A stretch of 64,000 nt of DNA, from assembly GCA_050949415.1 (NCBI GenBank), contig JBMNFR010000001.1:372001-436000 (forward strand). Direction: 5' to 3'. The stretch comes from JAAZKI01 sp012799905. Lineage in GTDB: Bacteria > Verrucomicrobiota > Lentisphaeria > Oligosphaerales > Oligosphaeraceae. The translations under genes were made by a program, and so were the position numbers. The notes under the pieces were generated by a model. It worked only from the letters and a program-made list of their open reading frames with translations. It ran no database searches and was not told where the DNA came from. Below, piece after piece: positions 1 to 8,829 of the stretch (position 1 is the stretch's first letter; each line of letters starts with the position of its first letter).

Positions 1-591
1 AGTATGCAACTGGCTGTTGCGAAGCAAGGAACGCATTTCAAGCCGTTCCCGGCCGCCGGAAAACGGCACTCGCAGCCAATCTGGCAGAGGCTCTGGTCGG
101 TGCTCCGCAGTCTGAGCCGACGCCAACCAATCGAAAAGACGCTTAGTCAGATCGCGGTCGACAAGTCGCAGCGCCGGCGGCTGCGACCCGGTCGCCATGT
201 CACGCAGGGCCGTGAGCATCGCCCGGTCGGCCGGCGCTAAATCAAGGCCGCCCACTTCAGCAGCGGAGAACCAGGCAAAGGCCTGCCCTTCACGGGCTTC
301 CGGCGCATTCTCGGCGGCCAGGCTGCACCACATAAAATGAAGCCGCACGGTCTTGTCAGGATATGCGTAGTCGAACGCCAGCATCGGCTGGGCAGCGGCT
401 ACATGCAGGCCTAATTCCTCAGCGGCTTCGCGCCGGATGCAGTCTTCCAAACTCTCGCCTGGACGCACCTTGCCGCCGGGGAATTCCCACTTGCCAGCCT
501 GGTGACTGCCAGGTCGCCTGGTCGCTAACAACAAGCGGCCGTCGTCGGAAAAAACGACGGCCGCACAGACATCAAGAACTCGCAAGGTCAT
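1..591 (-). CDS. Nudix hydrolase, MutT-like (partial, C-terminus off window)
   Basis: The reverse strand reads open from an ATG at 591 to the window edge (197 codons, no stop). The first 130 residues are a Nudix domain. The box runs from GGKVRPGE through REAAEELGL and matches G-X5-E-X7-REUXEEXGU with all metal-binding glutamates present. Upstream is ATRRPGSHQAGKWEFPGG, typical of MutT-type 8-oxo-dGTP or related nucleotide pyrophosphohydrolases. About 65 residues follow the Nudix fold and were not recognised, so this may be a longer variant than E. coli MutT (about 130 aa). The ATG overlaps the pal stop codon (ATGA), so the two are probably translationally coupled. Nucleotide sanitation is the likely role, but the substrate cannot be read from the sequence. 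Confidence 0.85.
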   Translation of the reverse strand, partial: MTLRVLDVCAAVVFSDDGRLLLATRRPGSHQAGKWEFPGGKVRPGESLEDCIRREAAEELGLHVAAAQPMLAFDYAYPDKTVRLHFMWCSLAAENAPEAREGQAFAWFSAAEVGGLDLAPADRAMLTALRDMATGSQPPALRLVDRDLTKRLFDWLASAQTAEHRPEPLPDWLRVPFSGGRERLEMRSLLRNSQLHT

Positions 592-1277
592 TTTCTCTCG
601 CCGATCAGGAATTCAGCGCGCCGATTCTTCTGGTGGTCGGCTTCTGTCACCGCATTGACGACGACAGGGCGGTCTTCGCCATAGCTGATCGTGTGCATGC
701 GCCCGCCGTCAATGCCCAGGGAGACCAAGTATTCGCGGACAGACAAGCAGCGGCGTTCAGACAGAGAGCGGTTGTATTCGTCACTGCCGCGCTCGTCGCA
801 ATGGCCTTCGATCACAACGCTAAAGCCTGCATTCTCGCGCAGATAGCCGGCCAAAGCGTCCAGTTTCGGCCGTTCCGAGGCGCGCACTTCCGAACGGTTG
901 TAGTCGAAATAAACTTTGTCATTCCAATAGGAGCCATTTTTCAGGAAGGAATCCGCCGTTCCCAGCGATTCTCCCAGCGGGGCCCATCCGCCGCCGCCCA
1001 GGCTATCCGCTCCTGCTCCAGCGCCGGCTGCGCCCACACCGGCAACACTGCCGCTTGCGCCGGGACCTGGAACAAACAGCGGGTCAAGATCGCCTGGGGT
1101 CAGGCCGCCGCCAGCGAAACTGCTGTCGCCGCCAGCCATAGCGCTGCCCTGTGAGCCGGGAGGATTGTTCTGCAAGCCCTCCAGGTTCAGTTTCGGTTTC
1201 TTGCTGCAGCCAACCGCAAGCACGGACACTGCCAGCGCCAAAACAAGAATCTGTCCCAAACCATTCTTCGTCATCAT
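588..1277 (-). CDS. pal: Peptidoglycan-associated lipoprotein Pal (OmpA-like)
   Basis: A 229-residue lipoprotein. The N-terminus is a short positive stretch, a hydrophobic core and the lipobox LAVGC, so it should be lipidated. A glycine/alanine-rich linker of about 85 residues follows, then an OmpA/MotB-type peptidoglycan-binding domain with VYFDYNRSEVR, EGHCDERGSDEYN and the RRAEF end, the classic Pal signatures. It would tether the outer membrane to peptidoglycan with the Tol system; no tol genes are in the window. A longer reading frame starts at 1316, but AAGGAG sits about 6 nt before the tandem ATGATG at 1277/1274, which decides the start. It lies between the zinc-ribbon protein and the Nudix gene on the same strand. 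Confidence 0.9.
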   Translation of the reverse strand: MMTKNGLGQILVLALAVSVLAVGCSKKPKLNLEGLQNNPPGSQGSAMAGGDSSFAGGGLTPGDLDPLFVPGPGASGSVAGVGAAGAGAGADSLGGGGWAPLGESLGTADSFLKNGSYWNDKVYFDYNRSEVRASERPKLDALAGYLRENAGFSVVIEGHCDERGSDEYNRSLSERRCLSVREYLVSLGIDGGRMHTISYGEDRPVVVNAVTEADHQKNRRAEFLIGERK

Positions 1278-1387
1278 TTGCATCTCCTTCTGTCCTTTTA
1301 CCAGTTTCAAAACCAAAGCAATTTATTTTTTATATTCCAAGGGAAATAAAGATTTCCCTCCACCTAAGCAGGCACAGCATCACTGCA

Positions 1388-3418
1388 TCACAGTCGATCC
1401 CCCAATAGTTTATTTTCCACGATGGCGCTCTCAATCCAGGCTGCGATATTTTGTGCGCCAATCTCATTGTGCAAGAACCAAGAATCCGGGGCCATCCAGC
1501 GCCGTGCGCTTTTTTCGCCATTGACCGTGAACAGCGCCCTAGCATCAACAACAGTATTCAGACCGGCGTTGGCGCAGGACTGCTTGACCTGGCGGAAGAC
1601 AGCGTCAAACAACGTCTGCTGGCGCTCTGCCCAACGGGCATGTGCGTCCCGGTCATAGCGTCCTTCCGGCGACTCCTGCGGATAGACCGGGTTTGGCAGC
1701 CAGCAAAGCGCCGGGTAGTTGGCGGCATGCAGCAGCTGGTCGAACCGGCAGAAATCGTCAGCCAGGGCCGCTGTCCGCCGGGCGCATTCATCGTCTGGCG
1801 CGGAGGCTCCGAATCCGCAGCGGGCGTCGCTGAAGGCAAAGGAAAAGATGACCAGCTGCGGCTCAAACGGCTTGAGATCGCGCTCAAAGCGCTTGCAGGC
1901 CAAGGCTGTAGTGCAGCCGGGAATGCCAGCGTTCAGCACGCAGACATCCTCGCCGTCGCCCAACCGCTGCTGTAAGTTCTGCTGCAAGAGAACGGGCCAG
2001 GAGCGGCTTTCATCCTCGCAGGACAAGGTCAATTCGTCCCCTATGCAGACAATGCGCACGGTCGCTTGTTCCATGTGGTCGACCGTTTCGCGCGTCATGC
2101 GCGGCGGCCAATCACGGATGACGGCGTATTCTGTCCAAGAGCCGGCCTTGGGAATGCGAATAAGCAGGCGGTCGCTCTGGACTGGCTCCGGCTCCGGCGG
2201 ACGGATTTGGGCGATTTCAAAGCCCACGCAATCAGCGCAAAGACTCGGGCGCACCGAAACGGCAAGAGCGCAATCCAGCTGCTCCTGGGAGGAAAGCAGG
2301 ATGGTCTTGCCGCAATGCTGGCAGGTGATTTCCTTGGCAGGGTGATTGGCCAGGAAGTCATTGCAGACGTGACAGCGCTTGGCCGGCGGTGTAGTCCGAC
2401 CCGCGGTGAGGTCGCGCAGTTGTTCTTCGGCCTTGTAGACCCAGGTTCCTTTGCAGCCATTGACCCGGCAGGGCACTTCTTTGTCAGACAATGTTTTCAG
2501 GAGTGCTACGCAGTCATCGCACAGTTTCGCCGGCGCTCTGATCTGGCCATGCTGCTTAGCGCCTAACTGCATGCTTCGCGTCCACACCCAGGTTTTCCGG
2601 CAGGCGTGGTTGCGGCAGGGTTGTTCAATATCCTTGGCAGAATTATAGAACGAGAAGCAGTCGTTGCACATTCGATTGGGCGCAGTTGGCTCCTGCCCTT
2701 CCGGGGTGGCTGCCAAAGCTTCCAGCTGGTCATAGACGCGCCAGGTCCAGGTATTTTTGCAGCCATGAATCCGGCACGGCTTTTCCTGCTCTTGCAGCTT
2801 GGCGCTGCGCGCCAGGCAAACATCGCACAGACGACGCGGTGGCTCTTCCAACGAGCGCCCGGCCTTCAAGTATTCGAGTTGTTGGTAACGATTCCAGAGC
2901 ACTGTATTCGTGCAGCTCTTGATGCGGCAGGGGAGCTGCCGATCCTCCAAAGTGTGCAGCGTCTGAAAGCATTCCTCGCACAGGCGACGCGGCGCTGGCT
3001 TGCCAGCGGCTTCCAGCTGGTCGCGCGCCGTCCAAGTCCAAGTGTTCTTGCAACCTTTCATGCGGCAAGGCTGCTGGACGTCCTTGACGTTTTTCAGTTC
3101 ATCCCGACATTTCTGGCACAGCCCCCTGGGCGGACGGTCGCCGCGACCGGCGGCCAAGGCCTCCAACTGCTGATAGCGGTTCCAGACCCAGGTTCCATCG
3201 CAACCCTTCTTGGAGCAAGGCAATTCCTGGTCAGACAACGTTTGCAGGCGGGAATAGCACTCGTCGCACATCCGATCCGAGCGCAGGCTCTTGCCGGTCG
3301 CCAGGGTGTTCATGACCGCATCGCCGGAAATCTTCAGGAGATTGCGACATCCTCGCACCCGGCAGGGCACTTCCGTCGCCGGGAAAAAATCACCTAAACT
3401 ACCAAAATTGCTGCCCAA
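1388..3418 (-). CDS. Zinc-ribbon tandem-repeat protein with C-terminal degenerate SGNH-like domain
   Basis: Roughly the first 400 residues are eight units of about 47 residues. Each has a CX4C pair (PCRxxGC), mostly TW-W and QL in the middle, and a CX2C pair about 25-30 residues later (RxCxxC); unit eight has CQHC instead. Each unit looks like a small treble-clef or zinc-ribbon. The last 215 residues resemble an SGNH/GDSL hydrolase fold: a GDELT block, NAGIPG, FSFAFSDA and a final D-S-W-F-L-H block. The usual serine of GDS is glutamate, and the block III Asn is not evident, so catalysis is doubtful. No signal peptide is visible. AGGAG precedes a TTG at 3418 by 8 nt; the frame also allows an ATG at 3442. 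It is upstream of pal. I do not recognise the family; protein or nucleic-acid binding is a guess. Confidence 0.7.
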   Translation of the reverse strand: MGSNFGSLGDFFPATEVPCRVRGCRNLLKISGDAVMNTLATGKSLRSDRMCDECYSRLQTLSDQELPCSKKGCDGTWVWNRYQQLEALAAGRGDRPPRGLCQKCRDELKNVKDVQQPCRMKGCKNTWTWTARDQLEAAGKPAPRRLCEECFQTLHTLEDRQLPCRIKSCTNTVLWNRYQQLEYLKAGRSLEEPPRRLCDVCLARSAKLQEQEKPCRIHGCKNTWTWRVYDQLEALAATPEGQEPTAPNRMCNDCFSFYNSAKDIEQPCRNHACRKTWVWTRSMQLGAKQHGQIRAPAKLCDDCVALLKTLSDKEVPCRVNGCKGTWVYKAEEQLRDLTAGRTTPPAKRCHVCNDFLANHPAKEITCQHCGKTILLSSQEQLDCALAVSVRPSLCADCVGFEIAQIRPPEPEPVQSDRLLIRIPKAGSWTEYAVIRDWPPRMTRETVDHMEQATVRIVCIGDELTLSCEDESRSWPVLLQQNLQQRLGDGEDVCVLNAGIPGCTTALACKRFERDLKPFEPQLVIFSFAFSDARCGFGASAPDDECARRTAALADDFCRFDQLLHAANYPALCWLPNPVYPQESPEGRYDRDAHARWAERQQTLFDAVFRQVKQSCANAGLNTVVDARALFTVNGEKSARRWMAPDSWFLHNEIGAQNIAAWIESAIVENKLLGDRL

Positions 3419-3640
3419 AACACAATCTCCTGAAAAACACAACTCGTTCCAGCATAAAAAACGGTTCCATGCTGTTGTCTATACATAAAATGTCACATAA
3501 CGAAAATAATATCCGTCCTGTGGTTTGCAACTAGACAGGCCCTTAAAACACGTTTTTTTTCACTTCACCTCGCCTTTTTTGACCAATCCGCCCAAACGTC
3601 AGCAATTTTAGTCGAAAAAAACTTAATGATAAGGTATGTT

Positions 3641-3760
3641 ATGGAAACAGAAAGACATCCGGCGCTGAACCATGCGGAAAAGGCCGATGGCTGTTATTAC
3701 GTCGTCCAAGCGCTGTTCTCGTCTTGTTACCAACTATTCATCAACCCCTTAGGATGCTGA
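3641..3760 (+). CDS. Possible 39-residue leader ORF upstream of the secreted lyase-like gene
   Basis: An ATG at 3641 is preceded by AAGG at 6 nt spacing and opens a 39-codon frame rich in Cys, Tyr and His. Its TGA ends two bases before the ATG of the next gene at 3763, an arrangement that would allow translational coupling. The peptide has no recognisable homology and may be accidental. The rest of the 344-bp gap (3419-3762) shows nothing else firm except AT-rich promoter-like sequence around 3590-3640. Confidence 0.3.
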   Translation: METERHPALNHAEKADGCYYVVQALFSSCYQLFINPLGC

Positions 3761-3762
3761 TC

Positions 3763-6700
3763 ATGACTAAATCTTTCTTCCCTGCTCTTCGACGGCGCTG
3801 GCTTGTCACCGCCCTTTCCCTGCTTGCCGCAGTCGCCTTAGGTCAGGCTGACCCATCGGCCGTCCTCGTCCCCGGCATGACGGCGCTGCCGGAACCGATC
3901 CTGGTGATGATTGACGGTCGAGAAAACGAAATATTCACCCGCCGACCGACCTTTGTTCCCGGCATGGACATCATCAATGTCCTCCTCTCCCATCTCGGCG
4001 GCAATAACTTCCTCTGGCGCATTGACTTCCGAGAACAGCCAGCTTTTGACGAAGGCGTCTTCAACCTCTTTCTCGACCTTGACCTTGACGCTGCCACCGG
4101 CATCCAAGCCGTTGAGCCGGAGACGAAATCCGGGCCGCCGCCGCCCCTGGCCGGCGCTGACCTATCCGTGACCTTTTCCCGGAATAAGTGCATCCAGCAG
4201 ACCTGGAGCGCTGCCGGCGCCGCTGGCGAACAACGTGAGATTCCATTTTACATCCGCAACCGGGAACTCTACTTCCGCACTGAACTTGCTCTGCCGACCA
4301 AGCAGGGGCGCGTGTCGCTGGCGATTGCCGCCAACACCCACTCCATCGTCACTCCGGAAAAGCCCAACCCGGTCATGCGGGACACTACCCGACGAGTCGT
4401 GATACATCGTTTTGAATTGAAATCCGAGAAGACAGCGCCGGACAATCTGGACAGCGATGGCGACGGCATCCCAGACGCCGTCGAAGAGATTTTTGGCGCC
4501 CGCCCAGACCGTGCGAATTCATTCACCACCCTGGCGAAGTCGCCGCTGTTGCCGGCAGGACGGCGCGCCAAGCCGACGTATGTGGCTGGCATGGACATGA
4601 CCGAAATCGCTGTCGCGCACGTTGCCGAAGACCGCTTCATCTTCCGCACCACGTTCGCCGCCCCGCCGCCGCTGGCCGACATGGTCCACATCATCTACCT
4701 GGACACTGACAATTCCAAGGCCACTGGCCGCGATATGGGCGCTGACCACCCCGGCACCGGAACTGACGTTATGCTCTTTATGGTTGCCGGCAAAGCCTCC
4801 ATCAGTCTGCATGGGGACGTGCAGAAAAAATATCCCAGCGGCCAAATCAGGCATGCCCTGGTCGGTAACCACCTGTACTTATGCGCTGACCTGCCGATTG
4901 AGACCAGGCCGGACGGCGCTGCCTTCGGCATGTTTTCCATCACCCATACGGCCGGCACCCCCAAGCCAACGATGAACGACAGTATCAGCCGCGTGGACTG
5001 CACCGGCATCCCCCTTGTCCCCGATGCTAAACAGCCCTTTGGCGACGGCTGGAAAGGCACTGCTGCGATGCATCGCGCCTACGGCCTCAGCCTAATCCGT
5101 CCCCTGCTCTCACGACCGGACTGCATCGTCATCCCCTATGACAAACTCGAATTAGCCGGCTTTGACATTGACTACTACACCAACCGGCAGTACGGTCACC
5201 TCAAGGCCCTGCGCCCACGCGCCGCGGCCGGACACACCGCGCCAAAAGGACGCTTCCATGTCGGATTCATGATCTTCGACCGCAGGGACGGCTCTGATAT
5301 CGGCTTGCGCATTGACAACCACGAAATCGCCCGCGCCCGCATCAATGCCGGCAACCGGAACTACTGGATTTACTGGCTGCCCGAGGCCCGTGACTTCACT
5401 GGCGCCGAATACGTCGAACTGATCGCTCTGGGCGGAAACGCACCCCACCCGATTTGCAGCCTCTTCTTCTCCCCTGAGGCGCCACCGCAGCGCGAGCAGT
5501 CCACCTCAGCGGACAATCTGACCATCTACATCCCGCCAGCCACGGTTGGCGAGGCCCTGGTCTCCTGGACTTCCGAGCATCCGGTTCCAGCCCGCCTGGA
5601 GTACGGCATCGGCAATTTCGAGCAGGTCTTTACCGAGCCGCGCTCCATGCTGGTGCACAAAGCACACTTAACCGGCCTGGATCCGTCCCAGACCTACCAG
5701 GCCCGGGCTGTCGGCATTGATGCTGACGGCAGCCCGGTCTACAGCCAGACCGTCACCTTCCGACCGCAGCCGAAGCAGCCGCCCGCCACCCGCACTGGCC
5801 GGCATCGCATCCCCCTCGCTGTCACCAACCCGCATCCTTTCCCAGCAGAAAACTGGCTCATCCGCAGCGGCGTTCCCTTTCCCCAAGGCGACCTTGCCAA
5901 CGCCAGCCAGGCCCGCCTTCTCAATGATGGGCGCGAAACGCCAGCCCAAATTGCCCCTGCCGCCTGGTGGCCGGACGGTTCCATCCAATGGCTGACCATC
6001 ACCTTCGCAGCCTCGGCGCCGCCCCAAAAAACAGCGGAATATGTCCTCGAATACGGCCAGGAGGTCAAATTCACCCGCGCCGCTGGGGCAGACCTGGCGA
6101 CGGCTGACGCTGACGGCATTCTCATTCAGACTGGGGCAGCCTCATTCCGCGTCAACGCTGCCGGCGAACTGGTGCTGCCAGACGGCAAGCCGGTGCGCAC
6201 CCGCATCGTCACAGCTGGCGAAGGCGCCAGCACCCTGGCCACCGGCGAACTGCCGGCATCCGTCATCCTTGAGGAAAACGGCCCGGTTTACGCCCGGGTG
6301 CGTTCGTCAGTGACTTTCCCGGATGCCGCTGGCCAGCCGGCCTTGACCATCATCTGCCGCATCGAAGCCTGGCGCGGCGCCAAGGTGGCCAAGCTGTCCC
6401 ACAGCTTCCTGGTGCAAGGGAAGCCATTATATTCCACCTTTGAATCAATTGATTTGGAAGTGCCGGTCGCCGCGTCCAGCTGGGCCGCATCGCGCCTGGA
6501 TGGTCAACCCCTGACCTTCTCCCAAAACGACCGCGCCTTCCAGCGCCGCGAGCATGAACTGCTCGTCAACCAGGCGGAACCCATCGATGCCAGGCTCCTG
6601 GGTGACTTCATCGCTGGCGACAGCCTCGTCGTCCTGCGGCATTACTGGGAGCAATACCCCAAAGGCGTCAGCGTTGCCGGCGACCTTCTCCGGCTTGAAC

Positions 6701-8559
6701 TCTGCCCGGACTTTGAGGCTGGATACTATGACAGCTTCCCGTTCAACAAGCACAGCACTAAAATCCATTTTTATCTTCACGATGGCGTGTACAAATTCCG
6801 TCGCGGGCTGCGCAAGACGCACGAACTGCTCATCGGCGCTGGCGGCGCTGCCGAGGCCGCCCTATTCCAACGGCCGCTCCTGGCCACCGCGCCGCCAACA
6901 TGGTACTGCGACAGCAAGGCGTTCTATGAAATCGCGCCCCGTGATCCGGAAAATTTCCCCACTTACGAGGCCCATGCCGACCGCAATTTCGCCGCCTACC
7001 GTCGCCAGCGCGAGGCCAGACGCGACTACGGCATGCTCAATTTCGGCGACTGGTTCGGCGAGCGCGGCGTCCATTGGGGCAACAGCGAATATGACAACAC
7101 GGCCACCTTCCTTCTCCAATACGTCCGCTCCGGCGACCCGGAATGTTTTTTCCTGGCTGACGAGGCAGAAAAGCACGTGCGCGACGTTGACATGAGGAAT
7201 TGGGACCCGGACCCGCTCAAGATCGGCCATGTCTACATTCACCAGGTCGGCCATCATGGCGGCTACTATGACCGTTCCCCGCCCGGCGAAGCTGCCTGGG
7301 GCAGCGGAAGCGGAGGCGTCACCCATGCCTGGAGCGAAGGGCACCTGTGGCACGGCTTCCTCACCGGCGACAGCGAGGCCATCGCTGCTGGCCTCAACAC
7401 CGTCGACTATTACATCGCAACGCGTTTCAACCGCTTTTACGACTTCTGCGACTTGCGCGACCCGGGCTGGCATCTGATCATGAATGCCGCGGCCTATCAG
7501 GCCACCCTCGACCCAGTCTACCTCAACGCCTCCCGTGTCATCATCGCCCGGGTGCTGGAGTTCCAGGATAAAATTCCGCGGCCGCTGCCTGAACACCAAG
7601 TCGAGCCCGGCCGCACCTACCAGGTCGGCGGCTGGTCCCGCATGATGGTGCCTGGGCACTGCCATTGCGAACCGAGGCACCGGGGCAACGCCAACTTCAT
7701 GATCGCGGTACTCTTGTCCGGCCTGAAGTACTACTATGCCACCACCGGCGACCCGGCGGTCAAAGCGTCGCTGATTGCTGGAGCTTATTATCTTCTGGAT
7801 GAATGTTATTCCGAAGAAGTCGCCGGCTTCCGCTACACGTCCTGCCCGGCCATGAGATACAGCCGCAACGCCTCGCCTATCCTAACCGAAGGAATCGCTG
7901 CCGCCTTCCGTTGGACTGGCGACCAGCGCTTGGCGCACCCGCTGATTCACGGCCTGCCAGCTAATGAACGCGGCTCTGCTTATGGCAACGCCTATTATTA
8001 CCGCTGCGGCCCGCGCCTCCTGGCTGACATGAAAGCAGCCGGCTTGAAATGGGATTCCGGCATGGCCGTCCCAAGCGAAGTCAGTGACGTCTACAAAAAA
8101 CCGCAATGGTTGGAGAAAGCCAAAAACGCCGTCATCGTCCAGGCTGAGGATTTCTCTCGCCAAGGCGGCGGCGAATGTCAAAAAATCGGCGGGCGTCCTG
8201 GCGCCTGGGGCCAAATCGTCAGCTACTGGCATGCTGACATTGGTCACTGGCTGGAATGGGAGGTCGACATCCCCGAGGATGGCAACTACGCCGTGCGCTT
8301 CCACTACGCCACCTCCACCCCGGAAACCCGACGCGACTTCCTGATTAACGGCAAGCTGCCCTGCCCCCAGGCTGAAAACATCACTTTCCCAGCCACTGGC
8401 GGCTTTGGCACGAACCCATTTGACTGGAACTACCGCGCCCTGGTCGACGCCGAGAAAAAGGACCTCGCCATACCCCTCCGCAAAGGACGCCACACCATCC
8501 GCATGATCAATAAAAACGATGGCTTGGCCTTCGACTTCTTCGTCCTCTTCCAACCATGA
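3763..8559 (+). CDS. Large secreted multidomain protein with PL26 (rhamnogalacturonan exolyase)-like core and C-terminal CBM
   Basis: A 1598-residue secreted protein with an N-terminal signal peptide (RRRWLVTALSLLAAVALG). Residues about 45-430 hold two copies of a beta-sandwich module (F/YVPGMD..., each with an acidic DLDLDAATG or DTDNSKATG loop). An EF-hand-like loop DSDGDGIPDAVEE (about residues 228-245) separates them. A fibronectin III-like segment spans about 595-665. From about 680, GVPFPQGDL, AQIAPAAWWPDGSIQW and the later WFGERGVHWGN and HAWSEGHLWHG stretches match the order of PcRGLX-type lyases (RIFT barrel, then alpha/alpha toroid). Residues about 1455-1598 are a galactose-binding-like CBM (VQAEDFSRQGG to the C-terminus). 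It likely cleaves or binds a rhamnogalacturonan-like pectin outside the cell. Start chosen at ATG 3763 (AGGA at 8 nt); an upstream TTG at 3724 is less likely. Confidence 0.75.
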   Translation: MTKSFFPALRRRWLVTALSLLAAVALGQADPSAVLVPGMTALPEPILVMIDGRENEIFTRRPTFVPGMDIINVLLSHLGGNNFLWRIDFREQPAFDEGVFNLFLDLDLDAATGIQAVEPETKSGPPPPLAGADLSVTFSRNKCIQQTWSAAGAAGEQREIPFYIRNRELYFRTELALPTKQGRVSLAIAANTHSIVTPEKPNPVMRDTTRRVVIHRFELKSEKTAPDNLDSDGDGIPDAVEEIFGARPDRANSFTTLAKSPLLPAGRRAKPTYVAGMDMTEIAVAHVAEDRFIFRTTFAAPPPLADMVHIIYLDTDNSKATGRDMGADHPGTGTDVMLFMVAGKASISLHGDVQKKYPSGQIRHALVGNHLYLCADLPIETRPDGAAFGMFSITHTAGTPKPTMNDSISRVDCTGIPLVPDAKQPFGDGWKGTAAMHRAYGLSLIRPLLSRPDCIVIPYDKLELAGFDIDYYTNRQYGHLKALRPRAAAGHTAPKGRFHVGFMIFDRRDGSDIGLRIDNHEIARARINAGNRNYWIYWLPEARDFTGAEYVELIALGGNAPHPICSLFFSPEAPPQREQSTSADNLTIYIPPATVGEALVSWTSEHPVPARLEYGIGNFEQVFTEPRSMLVHKAHLTGLDPSQTYQARAVGIDADGSPVYSQTVTFRPQPKQPPATRTGRHRIPLAVTNPHPFPAENWLIRSGVPFPQGDLANASQARLLNDGRETPAQIAPAAWWPDGSIQWLTITFAASAPPQKTAEYVLEYGQEVKFTRAAGADLATADADGILIQTGAASFRVNAAGELVLPDGKPVRTRIVTAGEGASTLATGELPASVILEENGPVYARVRSSVTFPDAAGQPALTIICRIEAWRGAKVAKLSHSFLVQGKPLYSTFESIDLEVPVAASSWAASRLDGQPLTFSQNDRAFQRREHELLVNQAEPIDARLLGDFIAGDSLVVLRHYWEQYPKGVSVAGDLLRLELCPDFEAGYYDSFPFNKHSTKIHFYLHDGVYKFRRGLRKTHELLIGAGGAAEAALFQRPLLATAPPTWYCDSKAFYEIAPRDPENFPTYEAHADRNFAAYRRQREARRDYGMLNFGDWFGERGVHWGNSEYDNTATFLLQYVRSGDPECFFLADEAEKHVRDVDMRNWDPDPLKIGHVYIHQVGHHGGYYDRSPPGEAAWGSGSGGVTHAWSEGHLWHGFLTGDSEAIAAGLNTVDYYIATRFNRFYDFCDLRDPGWHLIMNAAAYQATLDPVYLNASRVIIARVLEFQDKIPRPLPEHQVEPGRTYQVGGWSRMMVPGHCHCEPRHRGNANFMIAVLLSGLKYYYATTGDPAVKASLIAGAYYLLDECYSEEVAGFRYTSCPAMRYSRNASPILTEGIAAAFRWTGDQRLAHPLIHGLPANERGSAYGNAYYYRCGPRLLADMKAAGLKWDSGMAVPSEVSDVYKKPQWLEKAKNAVIVQAEDFSRQGGGECQKIGGRPGAWGQIVSYWHADIGHWLEWEVDIPEDGNYAVRFHYATSTPETRRDFLINGKLPCPQAENITFPATGGFGTNPFDWNYRALVDAEKKDLAIPLRKGRHTIRMINKNDGLAFDFFVLFQP

Positions 8560-8690
8560 TTTGCATTACCTAAAAAAAGTACTTTTTTACGGGCGCACAC
8601 TGCTCCTTGGGTTTGGTAGACACATTGAGATGCCTGAGTTATTTTTCACAAAGCCGGGAAGAAGCCAAAAAAAGATGACCGACAATGACA

Positions 8691-8807
8691 GAAAAAATCA
8701 TTTTAAGGAAAAATTAAGTTTTTACTATTGAAAAAATCATTTTTGCAAATATATTCCTCTTCATGTCCGAGAATTTTCGCCGAATTTGATTAAATAATTC
8801 AAAAAAA
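8691..8807 (+). promoter_or_regulatory. Promoter/operator module A (twin of 16861-16978)
   Basis: This 117-bp block is roughly 80% identical by eye to the block before the aminotransferase gene. It holds a promoter, TTGAAA (8728-8733), 16-bp spacer, TATATT (8750-8755). Two palindromes AAAAT-C-ATTTT are centred at 8699 and 8738, 39 bp apart; the second lies inside the spacer, where a repressor would block RNA polymerase. It drives the IS-interrupted GH106-like gene. The DeoR protein at 20777-21559 is the natural candidate ligand, by inference. Between 8560 and 8690 the only other structure is a short perfect palindrome AAAAAAGTACTTTTTT at 8573-8588, perhaps a weak terminator. Confidence 0.75.
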
Positions 8808-8829
8808 TTGGTGTGAAGGGGAGATGGCC

